Assembly (NCBI GenBank): GCA_035570235.1
Contig: DATMML010000083.1
Span: forward strand, 62,001-126,000
Length of the DNA: 64,000 bases
Direction of reading: 5' to 3'
Origin: Vicinamibacteria bacterium
GTDB lineage: Bacteria > Acidobacteriota > Vicinamibacteria > Fen-336
Both the position numbers and the translations under genes were made by a program. Under the pieces are notes generated by a model. That model was not told where the DNA came from and did not search any database. It saw nothing but the letters and a program-made list of their open reading frames with translations. Positions within the stretch are counted from its first letter, which is position 1. Every line of letters starts with the position of its first letter. Shown piece after piece: positions 25,501 through 34,286 of this stretch.

Positions 25501-26580
25501 ATGGCTGATTCGCCAGACGACCTGCGGGGAAAAATCCACGCCCTGCGCGAGGAGTTCGAGCTCGCGCTGGCGGACCTGCGGGACCCCTCCGGCCTCCAAG
25601 CCCTTCGCGACAGGTACCTCGGCCGCAAGGCGGGGTCCGTGACCACCCTCCTCAAGTCGGTGGGCGGGCTGCCCGAGGGGGCGCGCCGGGAGGCGGGCCG
25701 GGAGTTGAACGCCCTCAAGGCCGACTTGGAGGCCCGCTTGGACGCGGTCGGTAGCGCGCTGGAATCGCGCGCGCGCGAGGAGCATCTCCGCCAGGACCGC
25801 GTGGACATCACCCTCCCGGGCCGTCCCCTCGACCTCGGCCGGCGGCACCCCCTCTCCGTCGTTCAGGAGGAGCTGGAGGACATCTTCCTGGCTATGGGCT
25901 ACGAGGTATACGGGGGCCGTGAGGTGGAGGACGACTACCATTGCTTCGAGGCCCTGAACATGCCCCCGGACCACCCCGCCCGGGACATGCAGGACACCTT
26001 CTACCTCAAGGGATCGCCCGGCGTTCTTCTGCGCACCCACACCTCGTCCGCCCAAATCCGCTACATGCTGGAAAACCCTCACCCCCCTCGGGTGCGCATC
26101 ATCTGCCCGGGGAAGGTCTATCGGCGGGACAGCGACATCACCCATTCCCCGATGTTCCTGCAGGTAGAGGGGCTGGTGGTGGGCCCCGGCATCAGCGTGG
26201 GCGACCTCAAGGGCACCATCGAGGCCTTCCTGCACGCCCTCTTCGGCCCCGGCTACCCCTTGCGCTTTCGCCCCTCCTACTTTCCCTACACCGAGCCCTC
26301 GGTCGAAACGGACCTCCGCTGCGTCGTTTGCGGAGGTTCGGGGTGTCGGGTCTGCAAGGGCACTGGCTGGCTGGAGATTTTGGGCTCGGGTATGGTCCAC
26401 CCCGCGGTCTTCGAGGCCGTGAACGCCCGCCTGGGCCGGGTGGTCTACGACCCCGAGGAGGTCACGGGCTTCGCCTTCGGGCTGGGCATCGATCGGGTGG
26501 CCATGGTGAGGCACGGGGTGGACGACATCCGGCTCTTTTACGAGAACGATCTCCGCTTCCTGGAGCAGTTTCGGGGATGA
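25501..26580 (+). CDS. pheS: Phenylalanyl-tRNA synthetase alpha chain
   Basis: The 359-aa catalytic subunit of the (alpha-beta)2 enzyme. The N-terminal coiled coil (residues 1-90) is followed by the class II core: RRHPLSVVQEELEDIFLAMG, FEALNMPPDHPARDMQDTFY, LRTHTSSAQIRYML, VYRRDSDITHSPMFLQVEGL, and motif 3 near FGLGIDRVAMVRHGVDDIR. A CVVCGGSGCRVCKGTGW cysteine-rich loop is present, as in many bacterial PheS. Its stop overlaps the pheT start (ATGA). Confidence 0.96.
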   Translation: MADSPDDLRGKIHALREEFELALADLRDPSGLQALRDRYLGRKAGSVTTLLKSVGGLPEGARREAGRELNALKADLEARLDAVGSALESRAREEHLRQDRVDITLPGRPLDLGRRHPLSVVQEELEDIFLAMGYEVYGGREVEDDYHCFEALNMPPDHPARDMQDTFYLKGSPGVLLRTHTSSAQIRYMLENPHPPRVRIICPGKVYRRDSDITHSPMFLQVEGLVVGPGISVGDLKGTIEAFLHALFGPGYPLRFRPSYFPYTEPSVETDLRCVVCGGSGCRVCKGTGWLEILGSGMVHPAVFEAVNARLGRVVYDPEEVTGFAFGLGIDRVAMVRHGVDDIRLFYENDLRFLEQFRG

Positions 26581-28628
26581 GGGTCCCGCTGTCCTGGCTA
26601 AAGGAGTTCGTGGAGGTGCCGGTCGAGGCGGCCAAGCTCGGCGAGGACCTCACCCTGGTCGGCCTGGCTCTGGAGGGCCTGGAGACGATCGAGGGAGACC
26701 CGGTGCTGGACCTCGACATCACCACCAACCGCGTGGACTGCATGAACGTCTACGGCGTCGCCCGCGAGGCGGCGGTGATCTACGACCTCCCCTTGAAACC
26801 GCTGGAGGTCGGTCTCCGCGAATCGGGACCGCCGGCCGCGGAAGCCCTCGCGGTCTCGATCGAGGCCCCCGACCTCTGCCCCCGGTTCTGTGCGCGGGTG
26901 CTCGACGTCCGGCTCGGCCCCTCCCCGGCCTGGCTTCGCCGGCGGCTGGAGTCGGTGGGCCTGCGTCCCATCAACAACGTCGTGGACCTCACGAACTACG
27001 TGATGATGGAGATGGGGCAGCCCTCCCACGCCTTCGACCTCGCACGCATCCCCGACGGCCGGCTCCACATTCGCTGGGCCCGCGAGGGGGAGGGGCTCGT
27101 CACCCTGGACGGGGTGGCGCGGACCCTCTCCCGGCAGGTGGGGGTGGTGTCCGGGCCCCGAGATCCGCTGGGCCTGGCCGGGATCATGGGCGGTGCCTCC
27201 AGCGAGGTCTCGGCCGACACCAGGGCCGTGGCTCTCGAGGCCGCATACTGGGAGCCCCGAGCCGTACGGCGCGCGGCCCGGGTCCTGGGCATGCACACGG
27301 AAGCCTCGCACCGGTTCGAGCGGGGGGCGGACCCGGAGGGGCCGGTGGTGGCCACCGCCCGCATCGTCCACCTGCTCGAGAAGATCGGCGCGGGAACCGC
27401 GCGCCCGGGGCTCGTGGATGTGGTTCCCGCGCCGCGGCCCCGGCGACGGACCCTCCTCCGGTCGTCGACGATGGCCACCCTCCTCGGGACCGAGGTGCCG
27501 GAAGAGCGGGCTCGCGCCATCCTGCGCGGCCTGGGCTTCGAGATCGGGGGACGCGAAGGGGAGGGAGTCATCGTGGAGATCCCGACCTGGCGCGGGGACG
27601 TGAGCCGGGAAGCGGACCTGATCGAGGAAGTGGGACGGCACCACGGGTTGCAGAGGATCCCTTCCACCCTACCCGCGGGCGCCGGTCTGGGCGGGCTGGG
27701 CCCGGGCCAGGGGCGAGAGCGGGCCCTTCGACGCGCTCTGGTCGGGGCCGGACTCAGCGAGGTCATCAACTATGCGTTCGTGGGGCAGGGGGCGATCCCC
27801 CCCGGGCCCCGCCCGCCGGTGACCCTCGCCAACCCCCTGGCCGACGAAAAGAACGTGCTCCGCACGTCCCTCGCCGTCCCTGGCCTCTTGACGAACCTAG
27901 AGACGAACCAGCGGCAGGGCAGGCACGATCTGCGGCTTTTCGAGTTGGGGCGCATATTCCAACCCAATCACGTGCTGCCCGTCGAGGAGCAGCGGCTAGC
28001 CGTGCTGCTCACGGGCGCCGCCCGCCCCCGTCACTGGGGAGAGAGACCCCTCGGGGGGGAGAAGCCCCGCTCCCTCGACTTCTTCGACCTCAAAGGCCTC
28101 CTGGAGGGGCTCTTCCAGCGGTTGGGTCTGGAAGCGCCGGTGCTGGTCGGGGACCTTGAGCGACCGCCGTTCTTGCACCCGGGCAAGAGCGCGATCGTCC
28201 GCTGGCGTGGAGGTGACCTGGGCTTTATCGGCGCCCTCAGCCCCGGCCTGCGCGAGGCGCGGGACGAGGTTCTCTTGGCCGAGATCAGCCTCGGGGGGGT
28301 CCTGGGGGCGGAAGTCGCCCCCGTTCGTTTCCAGGCCCTGCCACGCTTTCCGGGGGTCAGCCGCGATGTGTCCTTTCTCTGTCCGGAGGGCCTGGCCGCG
28401 GCCGAGATCGAGGCGCGCATCCGCGGGGCGGGAGGCGGGCTCCTGCGCGAGGCGCAGGTGGTGGACCGCTACCAGCGTCCAACCTTCCCGCCCGGCTACG
28501 TGAGCCTCACCGTGAGCCTCCGTTACCAGCACCCCGAGCGGACTTTGACCGGCGAGGAGGTCCAGGCTTCGGTGGAGGACGTGATCCGGGAGCTGCGGTC
28601 CGCAGGGGCCGAGATCCGGGGAGAGTGA
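26577..28628 (+). CDS. pheT: Phenylalanyl-tRNA synthetase beta chain, without EMAP-like tRNA-binding domain
   Basis: The 683-aa editing and structural subunit. It starts MRVPLSWLKEFVEVPVEAAK and then moves within about 45 residues to LDLDITTNRVDCMNVYGVAR, skipping the ~110-residue OB-fold (EMAP-like, B2) domain of long PheT chains of about 800 aa. The B3/B4 editing region (GLRPINNVVDLTNYVMMEMG; HAFDLARI; LAGIMGGASSEVS), the B5 region, the catalytic-like fold (HTEASHRFERGADPEG) and a C-terminal anticodon-binding ferredoxin-like domain (ALPRFPGVSRDVSFL ... GYVSLTVSLRYQHPERTL) are all present. ATG 26577 overlaps pheS. Confidence 0.93.
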   Translation: MRVPLSWLKEFVEVPVEAAKLGEDLTLVGLALEGLETIEGDPVLDLDITTNRVDCMNVYGVAREAAVIYDLPLKPLEVGLRESGPPAAEALAVSIEAPDLCPRFCARVLDVRLGPSPAWLRRRLESVGLRPINNVVDLTNYVMMEMGQPSHAFDLARIPDGRLHIRWAREGEGLVTLDGVARTLSRQVGVVSGPRDPLGLAGIMGGASSEVSADTRAVALEAAYWEPRAVRRAARVLGMHTEASHRFERGADPEGPVVATARIVHLLEKIGAGTARPGLVDVVPAPRPRRRTLLRSSTMATLLGTEVPEERARAILRGLGFEIGGREGEGVIVEIPTWRGDVSREADLIEEVGRHHGLQRIPSTLPAGAGLGGLGPGQGRERALRRALVGAGLSEVINYAFVGQGAIPPGPRPPVTLANPLADEKNVLRTSLAVPGLLTNLETNQRQGRHDLRLFELGRIFQPNHVLPVEEQRLAVLLTGAARPRHWGERPLGGEKPRSLDFFDLKGLLEGLFQRLGLEAPVLVGDLERPPFLHPGKSAIVRWRGGDLGFIGALSPGLREARDEVLLAEISLGGVLGAEVAPVRFQALPRFPGVSRDVSFLCPEGLAAAEIEARIRGAGGGLLREAQVVDRYQRPTFPPGYVSLTVSLRYQHPERTLTGEEVQASVEDVIRELRSAGAEIRGE

Positions 28629-28635
28629 GGGAAAG

Positions 28636-28926
28636 GTGGAAGACGGCTTCGAGCTGCTCGAGCAGAAAGTCCGCAAGGCGGCCGAGCTGGTGAGGCGACT
28701 GCAGGGTGAGAACAATGTCCTCCGGAACGACCTTGGCCAGGCTCAGGCCCGCTTCAAGGAAGCGGAGAGGAAGCTGGAGGGGCCGGAGACGCGGGGAGGC
28801 GCGTCCGCGGAGGAGAGCCAGCAGATCGACGCCCTCGGGCGCCAGCTGAAGGCCCTGCGGCAGGAGCGAGCGGACGTTCGGGCCCGAATCGTCAAGCTGG
28901 TCGAGGTCCTGGACGGTCTTGACTAG
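28636..28926 (+). CDS. Small coiled-coil protein, ZapB-like
   Basis: A 96-aa protein made almost wholly of heptad-like helix: VEDGFELLEQKVRKAAELVR, then LQGENNVLRNDLGQAQARFK, then IDALGRQLKALRQERADVRA and ending KLVEVLDGL. Size, composition and position next to zapA fit a ZapB-type or ZapA-associated division factor, but coiled coils carry little family signal. It starts at GTG 28636, 7 bp after the pheT stop. Confidence 0.65.
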   Translation: MEDGFELLEQKVRKAAELVRRLQGENNVLRNDLGQAQARFKEAERKLEGPETRGGASAEESQQIDALGRQLKALRQERADVRARIVKLVEVLDGLD

Positions 28927-28936
28927 CCGGGGGCGC

Positions 28937-28942
28937 TATAAT
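28937..28942 (+). promoter_or_regulatory. Consensus -10 TATAAT just upstream of zapA
   Basis: A perfect TATAAT lies 9 bp before the zapA ATG. Transcription from it would start about 2-3 nt before the start codon, giving a leaderless or near-leaderless mRNA. No good -35 is seen at 16-18 bp. Confidence 0.4.
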
Positions 28943-28951
28943 CGGCGCCCT

Positions 28952-29257
28952 ATGGCGGACAAACCGAACCTGGTTCACGTCGAGATCTTCGGTCAGACCT
29001 ACGCCGTGCGGGCGGGGGCGGACCCCGGATATGTGGAGCGGCTCGCCGCCCACGTGGACGGGCAGATGCGGGAGGTGAGTCGGGCGGCGGGGGCGGTGGA
29101 CTCCATGCGCATAGCCGTCCTGGCCGCGCTGAACCTGGCCGACGAGTGCTTCCGCCTGCGATCGCAGCTGGAGGAGGCGGAGAACCGGGCGCGGGCGCGC
29201 GCGGCGGCCCGGGCCGAAGACCTCGCCCGCCAGCTGGCCGCGGCCCTGGGGGAATGA
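28952..29257 (+). CDS. zapA: Cell division protein ZapA
   Basis: A 101-aa protein that bundles FtsZ filaments at the Z-ring. The N-terminal beta part is VHVEIFGQTYAVRAGADPGY with VERLAAHVDGQMREV after it. The C-terminal coiled coil is SMRIAVLAALNLADECFRLR, then an Ala/Arg/Glu-rich helix. ATG 28952 gives the standard ZapA N-terminus (MADKPNLVHVEI); a longer in-frame extension upstream overlaps the -10 element and is less likely. It is followed directly by the 6S RNA, the same order as zapA-ssrS in Proteobacteria. Confidence 0.9.
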   Translation: MADKPNLVHVEIFGQTYAVRAGADPGYVERLAAHVDGQMREVSRAAGAVDSMRIAVLAALNLADECFRLRSQLEEAENRARARAAARAEDLARQLAAALGE

Positions 29258-29269
29258 TTCTCTCTTCGC

Positions 29270-29298
29270 TTGCCTGGAGACCCGGGCACGGCTATGAT
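29270..29298 (+). promoter_or_regulatory. Promoter of the 6S RNA gene
   Basis: -35 TTGCCT at 29270-29275, a 17-bp spacer, and -10 TATGAT at 29293-29298. The predicted start falls at about 29305, right at the base of the closing stem of the RNA. Confidence 0.7.
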
Positions 29299-29304
29299 GC
29301 CGCT

Positions 29305-29490
29305 CGAGGTCCTCTGTATTGTTCGTGATGGATTCGAAAGCCTCGAACCAACGTCCTTAAGTCGGGGACTCAAAGTCGCTCCGCGGTGTGCATGCCTCCG
29401 AGCCGAGGAAGCCTAAAGCGGCGCGCAGGGTTCCCACCTGGTGGCCCGGTTCAGGTCACGCTCCACACGGCAACGCGGAGGGCCTTTTTT
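29305..29490 (+). ncRNA. ssrS: 6S RNA
   Basis: About 180 nt. 6S RNA mimics an open promoter and sequesters sigma-70 RNA polymerase. The ends pair (GGTCCTC at 29308-29314 with GAGGGCC at 29478-29484) and a T6 run follows at 29485-29490 as terminator. The interior matches the order of conserved 6S blocks known from E. coli: GCTCCGCGGT, then GCATGC, then CCGAG...GAAGCCTAAA, then a hairpin around CCCACCTGG, then GGTTCAGG. A good sigma-70 promoter lies just upstream, and the zapA-ssrS gene order supports the call. Confidence 0.88.
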
Positions 29491-29503
29491 GCCGGTTCTC
29501 GGA

Positions 29504-30598
29504 ATGAGGTCCCGCTTGCTTCAGCCTGAGACCCCGCTGGGCGAGATCGGAGAGCGAGAGCTGGTTCGCCACCTGCAATCGCGCATCCCGCTGGGGCCGG
29601 GGGTCGTGGTGGGAGTGGGGGACGACGCGGCGGCGGTGGAAGTGGGGCCCCTCACCCTGGTGACGGCGGACAGCCTGGTCGAGGGCGTTCACTTCCGCCG
29701 GGAATGGTCCCCCCCGCGCCTCCTCGGCCGCAAGGCCCTGAGCGTGAATCTCTCGGACATTGCCGCCATGGCCGGCGTCCCCCGGCACGCCACCGTCAGC
29801 CTCTGCCTGCCCCCGGAGACCACGCTCGCGTTCGTGGACGGTCTCTACGACGGCTTGCTCGAGCGCGCCGCGGAGACGGGGGTCAATCTGGTGGGCGGGA
29901 ACCTTTCCGCCAGCGGCAACGCGATCGTGGTGGACGTGACCCTCCTGGGCGAGGCCACGCGCATCGTGCGCCGCTCGGGGGCGCAGGTGGGCGACCTGGT
30001 CGTGCTCACGGGCTCCCTCGGTGCTTCCGTGGCAGGTCTCCGCCTGCTTCTGCAGGGGGCTCGCCTGGACGAGGAAGGCGAGCTTCTGGCCACGGGCATG
30101 TGGACAGAGACCTCGGCGGAGGCCGTCGGCCACTGTCTGCGCGCCCACCTCGATCCGCGCCCGCCCCTGACCTTCGCCCGCGCTCTTTCCGAGCGGGACT
30201 TGGTGCATGCGGCCATCGACGTCTCGGACGGGCTGTCCGGGGATCTCCAGCAGGTCTGCCTGGCCAGCGAGGTGGGCGCGACCATTGACGGGGCCACGGT
30301 GCCGGTGAACCGGCACGCGGCGGGACTGGAGCGGGCGCGGGGAGGGGACGCCCTGAGCTTAGCCCTCAACGGCGGGGAGGACTACGAGCTGCTGCTCGCC
30401 GTCCCTCCGGATGGGCTGGGCGCGCTCCGGGACCTGGCCGTGGTCTGGAATCTTCCCTTGACCGTGCTCGGGGAGTTCACCTCCGGGCGGGATGTCTTGC
30501 TGAAAAGAGGGGAAACGCTGGCTCCCCTGCCCGCGGCAGCGCACGATCATTTCCGCTCCCTTCGATCGGACCCTCCGGCGGCGGGGGGTGGAGGGTGA
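29504..30598 (+). CDS. thiL: Thiamine-monophosphate kinase
   Basis: A 364-aa ATP-dependent kinase making thiamine diphosphate from thiamine monophosphate. The PurM/ThiL fold is clear: LGEIGERELVRHLQSRIP, VVVGVGDDAAAVEVGP, LVTADSLVEGVHFRREWSPP, the LGRKALSVNLSDIAAMAG helix, VNLVGGNLSAS, and the C-terminal half with AAIDVSDGLSGDLQQVC and NGGEDYELLLAVP. ATG 29504 comes 13 bp after the 6S terminator. It overlaps the next gene by 4 bp (GTGA). Confidence 0.93.
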   Translation: MRSRLLQPETPLGEIGERELVRHLQSRIPLGPGVVVGVGDDAAAVEVGPLTLVTADSLVEGVHFRREWSPPRLLGRKALSVNLSDIAAMAGVPRHATVSLCLPPETTLAFVDGLYDGLLERAAETGVNLVGGNLSASGNAIVVDVTLLGEATRIVRRSGAQVGDLVVLTGSLGASVAGLRLLLQGARLDEEGELLATGMWTETSAEAVGHCLRAHLDPRPPLTFARALSERDLVHAAIDVSDGLSGDLQQVCLASEVGATIDGATVPVNRHAAGLERARGGDALSLALNGGEDYELLLAVPPDGLGALRDLAVVWNLPLTVLGEFTSGRDVLLKRGETLAPLPAAAHDHFRSLRSDPPAAGGGG

Positions 30599-31056
30599 GC
30601 CGCATCCGCCACGTCGTCCAGCTCCTGGTGCACGTCGACGATGCGCCCGGACGCGTGGCCCTAGCCTTCGCGGTCGGCGTCTGGATCGCCTTCTTCCCCA
30701 TTCTGGGTATCCATACCGGCTTGGCCCTCGCCATCGCCTTCATGTTCCGATTGAGTCGGGTGGCCATCCTGACCGGAGCCTGGATCAACAACCCCTGGAC
30801 CCTGGGCCCCATGTACATGGCGGGCACAGTCCTCGGCTGCAGCATCCTGGGGGTCTCCACCGAGGGCCTGGAGGGAATCGACTGGAGCCTGCACGGCCGG
30901 GCGTTCTACGTCGCCCTCCTCGAGAGCCTGCGACCCTACGTCTTGCCCTTCATCGTCGGCAACACGGTCCTGGGCCTGGCTTGCGCGGTCCTCGCTTACT
31001 TCCTCCTGCGTACGATCCTGGAGCGCCGTCGCCAGATCGCGGCCCCTGCGCCCTAG
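30595..31056 (+). CDS. DUF2062 membrane protein
   Basis: A 153-aa inner-membrane protein. The DUF2062 pattern is seen in ALAFAVGVWIAFFPILGIHT, then GLALAIAFMFRLSRVAILTG, WINNPWTLGPMYMAGTVLG and a C-terminal PYVLPFIVGNTVLGLACAVL helix. Function unknown. It starts at GTG 30595, coupled to thiL, and is convergent with gatA. Confidence 0.85.
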   Translation: MSRIRHVVQLLVHVDDAPGRVALAFAVGVWIAFFPILGIHTGLALAIAFMFRLSRVAILTGAWINNPWTLGPMYMAGTVLGCSILGVSTEGLEGIDWSLHGRAFYVALLESLRPYVLPFIVGNTVLGLACAVLAYFLLRTILERRRQIAAPAP

Positions 31057-31065
31057 TGGGCGGGC

Positions 31066-32526
31066 TCAGAGCGGCGGGGCCAACCGATGGTGGGGGCTGG
31101 CCTGCTGGTAGGCGTGGCCGGCCCGGAGTAGCGTGGCCTCGTCGAAGCTCCGGCCGAGAAGCTGCAGGCCCACGGGCAGGCCCGCGGCCGGCCCGCAGGG
31201 CAGCGAGAGGCCCGGGACCCCGGCCAGGTTCGCAGGCACGGTGAAGATATCGGCCAAGTACATCTGCAGCGGGTCCTCCGTCTTCTCCCCGAAGCGGAAG
31301 GCGGGGCTGGGGGTGGTGGGCGTGGCCACCACGTCGCAGCTCCCGAAGGCCTGCTCGAAGTCCCGACGGATCAAGGTCCGTACCTTCTGGGCGCGCAGGT
31401 AATAGGCGTCGTAGTAGCCTGAGGACAGCACGAAGGTGCCGAGGATGATCCGCCGCTTCACCTCGGGACCAAAGCCGTGGTCGCGGCTCTCGCCGTACAT
31501 CCTCCCCAGATCGGGGGCAGGGGCGCGGAGGCCGTAGCGTACGCCGTCGTAGCGGGCCAAGTTGCTGGAGGCCTCGGCGGTGGCCACGATGTAGTAGGTG
31601 GCGATGGCATGGGGGAGGTGGGGCAGCGAGACGTCGACGACGCGGGCCCCCACTCCCTCCAGCACCCGCAAGGCCTCCCGAAAAGACGAGAGCACCCCCG
31701 GCTCGACTCCCTGCTCCAGGAAGCTCCAGGGCACCCCCACCCGGAGCCCTTCCGCGCCCGCGGCCAGGCCCTGCACGAAATCGGGAACCGGCCGTTCTGC
31801 GCTCGTGGCGTCACAGGGGTCGGGGCCGCAGAGCAGAGAGGCCACGCGGGCCACGTCCTCCACGCTGCGGGCTAGCGGGCCGACCTGGTCCAGGGAGGAG
31901 GCGAAGGCGACGAGCCCGTAGCGGCTCACGCGGCCGTAGGTGGGCTTGAGGCCGACCACCCCGCAAAGGGAAGCGGGCTGGCGAATCGAGCCGCCGGTGT
32001 CGGTGCCCAAGGCCAGGCACGCCATTCCTGCCGCCACCGCCGCCGCCGAGCCCCCCGAGGAGCCGCCGGGCACGCGGGTCGGATCCCACGGGTTCTTGGT
32101 CTTTTTGTAGGCGCTGTTCTCGGTGGACGACCCCATGGCAAATTCGTCCATGTTGGTCTTGCCCACCACGATGGCCCCGGCCGCCTCCAGGCGGGCCACG
32201 GCGGTGGCGGTAAATGGGGGCCGGTAGCCTTCGAGGATCCGGGAGCCACAGGTGGTGGGGAGCCCCTCCATGTCGAGCACATCCTTGACGGCCAGGGGTA
32301 CCCCCGCCAGGGGGGGCGCCGGTCGTCCCGAGGCCAGGGCGGCATCGAGGTCGCGGGCCTTCCCGAGAGCGCGGTCGGCAAGGACCTGGAGGAAGGCGTC
32401 CACCTTGGGCTCGACCGCGGCCAGCCGATCCAGGTGCGCCCGGGTCACCTCTTCCGCGGAGTGCTGCCGCGCGGCCACACGGCGGGCGATCTCACCGGCG
32501 GTGAGGCGCCAGAGCGGCTCCGTCAT
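31066..32526 (-). CDS. gatA: Asp/Glu-tRNA(Asn/Gln) amidotransferase subunit A
   Basis: A 486-aa amidase subunit that releases ammonia from glutamine for transamidation of misacylated tRNA. The catalytic Lys is in [11 protein letters not shown], the cis-Ser in [16 protein letters not shown] and the nucleophile Ser in [34 protein letters not shown] and [15 protein letters not shown] are typical. ATG 32526 overlaps the gatC stop by 4 bp. gatB is not in this window. The presence of GatCA implies that tRNA-Gln and/or tRNA-Asn is made by the indirect route. Confidence 0.96.
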   Translation of the reverse strand: MTEPLWRLTAGEIARRVAARQHSAEEVTRAHLDRLAAVEPKVDAFLQVLADRALGKARDLDAALASGRPAPPLAGVPLAVKDVLDMEGLPTTCGSRILEGYRPPFTATAVARLEAAGAIVVGKTNMDEFAMGSSTENSAYKKTKNPWDPTRVPGGSSGGSAAAVAAGMACLALGTDTGGSIRQPASLCGVVGLKPTYGRVSRYGLVAFASSLDQVGPLARSVEDVARVASLLCGPDPCDATSAERPVPDFVQGLAAGAEGLRVGVPWSFLEQGVEPGVLSSFREALRVLEGVGARVVDVSLPHLPHAIATYYIVATAEASSNLARYDGVRYGLRAPAPDLGRMYGESRDHGFGPEVKRRIILGTFVLSSGYYDAYYLRAQKVRTLIRRDFEQAFGSCDVVATPTTPSPAFRFGEKTEDPLQMYLADIFTVPANLAGVPGLSLPCGPAAGLPVGLQLLGRSFDEATLLRAGHAYQQASPHHRLAPPL

Positions 32527-32813
32527 CCGCCGAGGACCCGGGGGACCCGGAAGAGGCCGTCGGCAGGGTCGGGGGCGGCGGCGAGCACCCGTTCCCGAGG
32601 CAGGCACTCGCGGGGGGTATCCTCGCGGAAGCCGCCGGATGTCAGGGCGTGGCTCATGGGCTCGACACCCGAGGTGTCGATGGCCTGGATGGACTCCGCG
32701 TAGGCAAGGATCTGGTCGAGCTGGCGAGCGAAGAGCACGCGCTCCTCTCCGCTCAGGGAGAGGTGGGCCAGCTTCGCGACGTGGTCCACGGTTTCAACGG
32801 TGGCCCGCGGCAT
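32523..32813 (-). CDS. gatC: Asp/Glu-tRNA(Asn/Gln) amidotransferase subunit C
   Basis: A 96-aa small subunit that stabilises GatA-GatB. It shows the family start [20 protein letters not shown], the helix [20 protein letters not shown], and the extended tail GVEPMSHAL...[20 protein letters not shown] ending [12 protein letters not shown] 32813 is preceded at 8 bp by a TATAGT hexamer rather than by a ribosome binding site. Confidence 0.94.
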   Translation of the reverse strand: MPRATVETVDHVAKLAHLSLSGEERVLFARQLDQILAYAESIQAIDTSGVEPMSHALTSGGFREDTPRECLPRERVLAAAPDPADGLFRVPRVLGG

Positions 32814-32821
32814 GGTCGGCT

Positions 32822-32893
32822 ACTATACCGCGCACCGGCGGGGCCGGTAAACGCGGGCGCGGCCTTGACCGCGGTCGCCCCTGCCCCTAGACT
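32822..32893. promoter_or_regulatory. Divergent promoter region between gatC and the YIP1-like gene
   Basis: Plus strand: TTGACC at 32865-32870, a 17-bp spacer and TAGACT at 32888-32893, about 70 bp before the YIP1-like gene. Minus strand: TATAGT at 32827-32822, 8 bp before the gatC ATG, with a weak TTACCG 17 bp further up. The minus-strand transcript would be almost leaderless. Confidence 0.5.
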
Positions 32894-32964
32894 CGCGGGC
32901 AGTACCAAAGAAACGGCGACCCGGTTGGCTTGCTGAAGGCGACGTCGCCGCGCGAGAGTCTCCC

Positions 32965-33723
32965 ATGGCTTTGTGTCCCTACTGCGCGCAGCCGCTTCCG
33001 GAGCCCCCGGACCAGTTCTGTCCGAGTTGCGGGCGCGACCTGCCCCCCTCGCTGCCGCCACCGGCAGCGGGGGGAACGCCCTGGGAGCGGCGGGCCCAGA
33101 TCGGCATCGTCACCGCGCTCATCGACACCACGCGGGAGGTGCTCACGGGCCCGACCGCCTTCTTCCGCTCGATGCCCGTGGTGGGGGGCATCGGCGCTCC
33201 CCTGGGCTACGGGGTGATCGTGGGTTACATCGGCCTCGTGGCCCAGGCCCTCTATCAGGCCATCTTTCGGAGCGTGCTGGGGAGCGGCCTGGGGAGCCTC
33301 GCGGGCCGGCCAGAGTGGGAGCGTCTCGCCACCACCTTGCAGAGCGGGCTCGGCCTGGTTATCCAAGTCATCTTGGGGCCGGCGATCCTGACGGTGGGAC
33401 TCTTCCTGTCCGCGGGCATCGTCCATCTTCTGCTCATGCTCCTGGGCGGGGCCCGACGGAACTTCGAGGCCACCTTCCGGGTGGCTTGCTACGCGGAGGC
33501 CCCCGCCCTCTTCGCGTTGTTGCCCTTCTGCGGCGGCATCGTGGGGATCATCTACCGGCTGGTCCTCTACATCATCGGCCTGGCCGAAGCCCACCAGATC
33601 GGCAAGGGGACGGCGGCCGCGGCCGTGCTCCTTCCCATCCTCCTCGTGTGCTGCTGCTGCGCGGGGGGGATCGCGATCTTCGCGGGCAGTCTGGCCGCTC
33701 TCCTGAGCCGGGCCGCCCGATGA
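32965..33723 (+). CDS. Zinc-ribbon YIP1-family membrane protein
   Basis: A 252-aa protein. The N-terminus is a zinc ribbon with two CPxC pairs (LCPYCAQPLPEPPDQFCPSC). After a Pro-rich linker come several hydrophobic helices: VGGIGAPLGYGVIVGYIGLV, VILGPAILTVGLFLSAGIVH, and a Cys-rich helix VLLPILLVCCCCAGGIAIFA. FEATFRVACYAEAPALFALLP is typical of the Yip1 domain. Function unknown; it forms a two-gene unit with the following DUF2752 gene. Confidence 0.8.
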   Translation: MALCPYCAQPLPEPPDQFCPSCGRDLPPSLPPPAAGGTPWERRAQIGIVTALIDTTREVLTGPTAFFRSMPVVGGIGAPLGYGVIVGYIGLVAQALYQAIFRSVLGSGLGSLAGRPEWERLATTLQSGLGLVIQVILGPAILTVGLFLSAGIVHLLLMLLGGARRNFEATFRVACYAEAPALFALLPFCGGIVGIIYRLVLYIIGLAEAHQIGKGTAAAAVLLPILLVCCCCAGGIAIFAGSLAALLSRAAR

Positions 33724-34163
33724 GCGCCGAGGCCCACATCCCTCCCGCCCCTCCCCGTCTGGTGCGCTTCTCCGCTCCGGTCGGAAAGCTGCCCCTGGGC
33801 GCCATCTTCGGGGCTCTGGGCTTGCTGGGGGCGGTGGGGGTAGGCGTGCTCCGGCTGGATCACCTGCCCTTCACGCTGTGCGTGTTCAAGCACTTCACGG
33901 GCTTGCCCTGTCCGACCTGTGGCTCGACGCGGGCGCTCGGTCGGCTGTTCGCCCTCGATCCGGCGGGGGCGTTGGCCATGAATCCCCTGATCACGACGGC
34001 CGCCCTCCTTCTTCTGCCCTGGGCAGCGGCCGATCTGCTGTTGCTGACTCGGGGGCGGGCCCTCGATCTGGAGGTTTCGGCCCCCGCGGCGCGGACTCTG
34101 CGCGTGATGGCGGTGCTGGCGGTTCTCCTGAACTGGGCGTTCCTTCTGGCCGCGGGACGTTAG
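33720..34163 (+). CDS. DUF2752 membrane protein
   Basis: A 147-aa protein starting at ATG 33720, overlapping the upstream stop by 4 bp. The DUF2752 signature is LCVFKHFTGLPCPTCGSTRA, followed by ALDPAGALAMNPL and two more hydrophobic helices. The CPxCGxTR motif suggests metal binding, but no role is known. YIP1-like/DUF2752 pairs often occur together in bacteria. Confidence 0.85.
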   Translation: MSAEAHIPPAPPRLVRFSAPVGKLPLGAIFGALGLLGAVGVGVLRLDHLPFTLCVFKHFTGLPCPTCGSTRALGRLFALDPAGALAMNPLITTAALLLLPWAAADLLLLTRGRALDLEVSAPAARTLRVMAVLAVLLNWAFLLAAGR

Positions 34164-34272
34164 CCCGGAAAGGAGCGTCCTCAGGGTCCGGCGCTCCGCG
34201 CCCGCTTCGGCCTTCCTGGGAAGAAGGCGGCTCCCTCCTAAGCCGCTCTAGGGCCCACGCCGGACCCTCGCT

Positions 34273-34278
34273 TATACT
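34273..34278 (+). promoter_or_regulatory. -10-like TATACT just upstream of the GT2 gene
   Basis: TATACT ends 8 bp before GTG 34287. A transcript from here would begin about two bases before the start codon. No clear -35 or ribosome binding site is seen. Confidence 0.35.
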
Positions 34279-34286
34279 CGTCGCCA

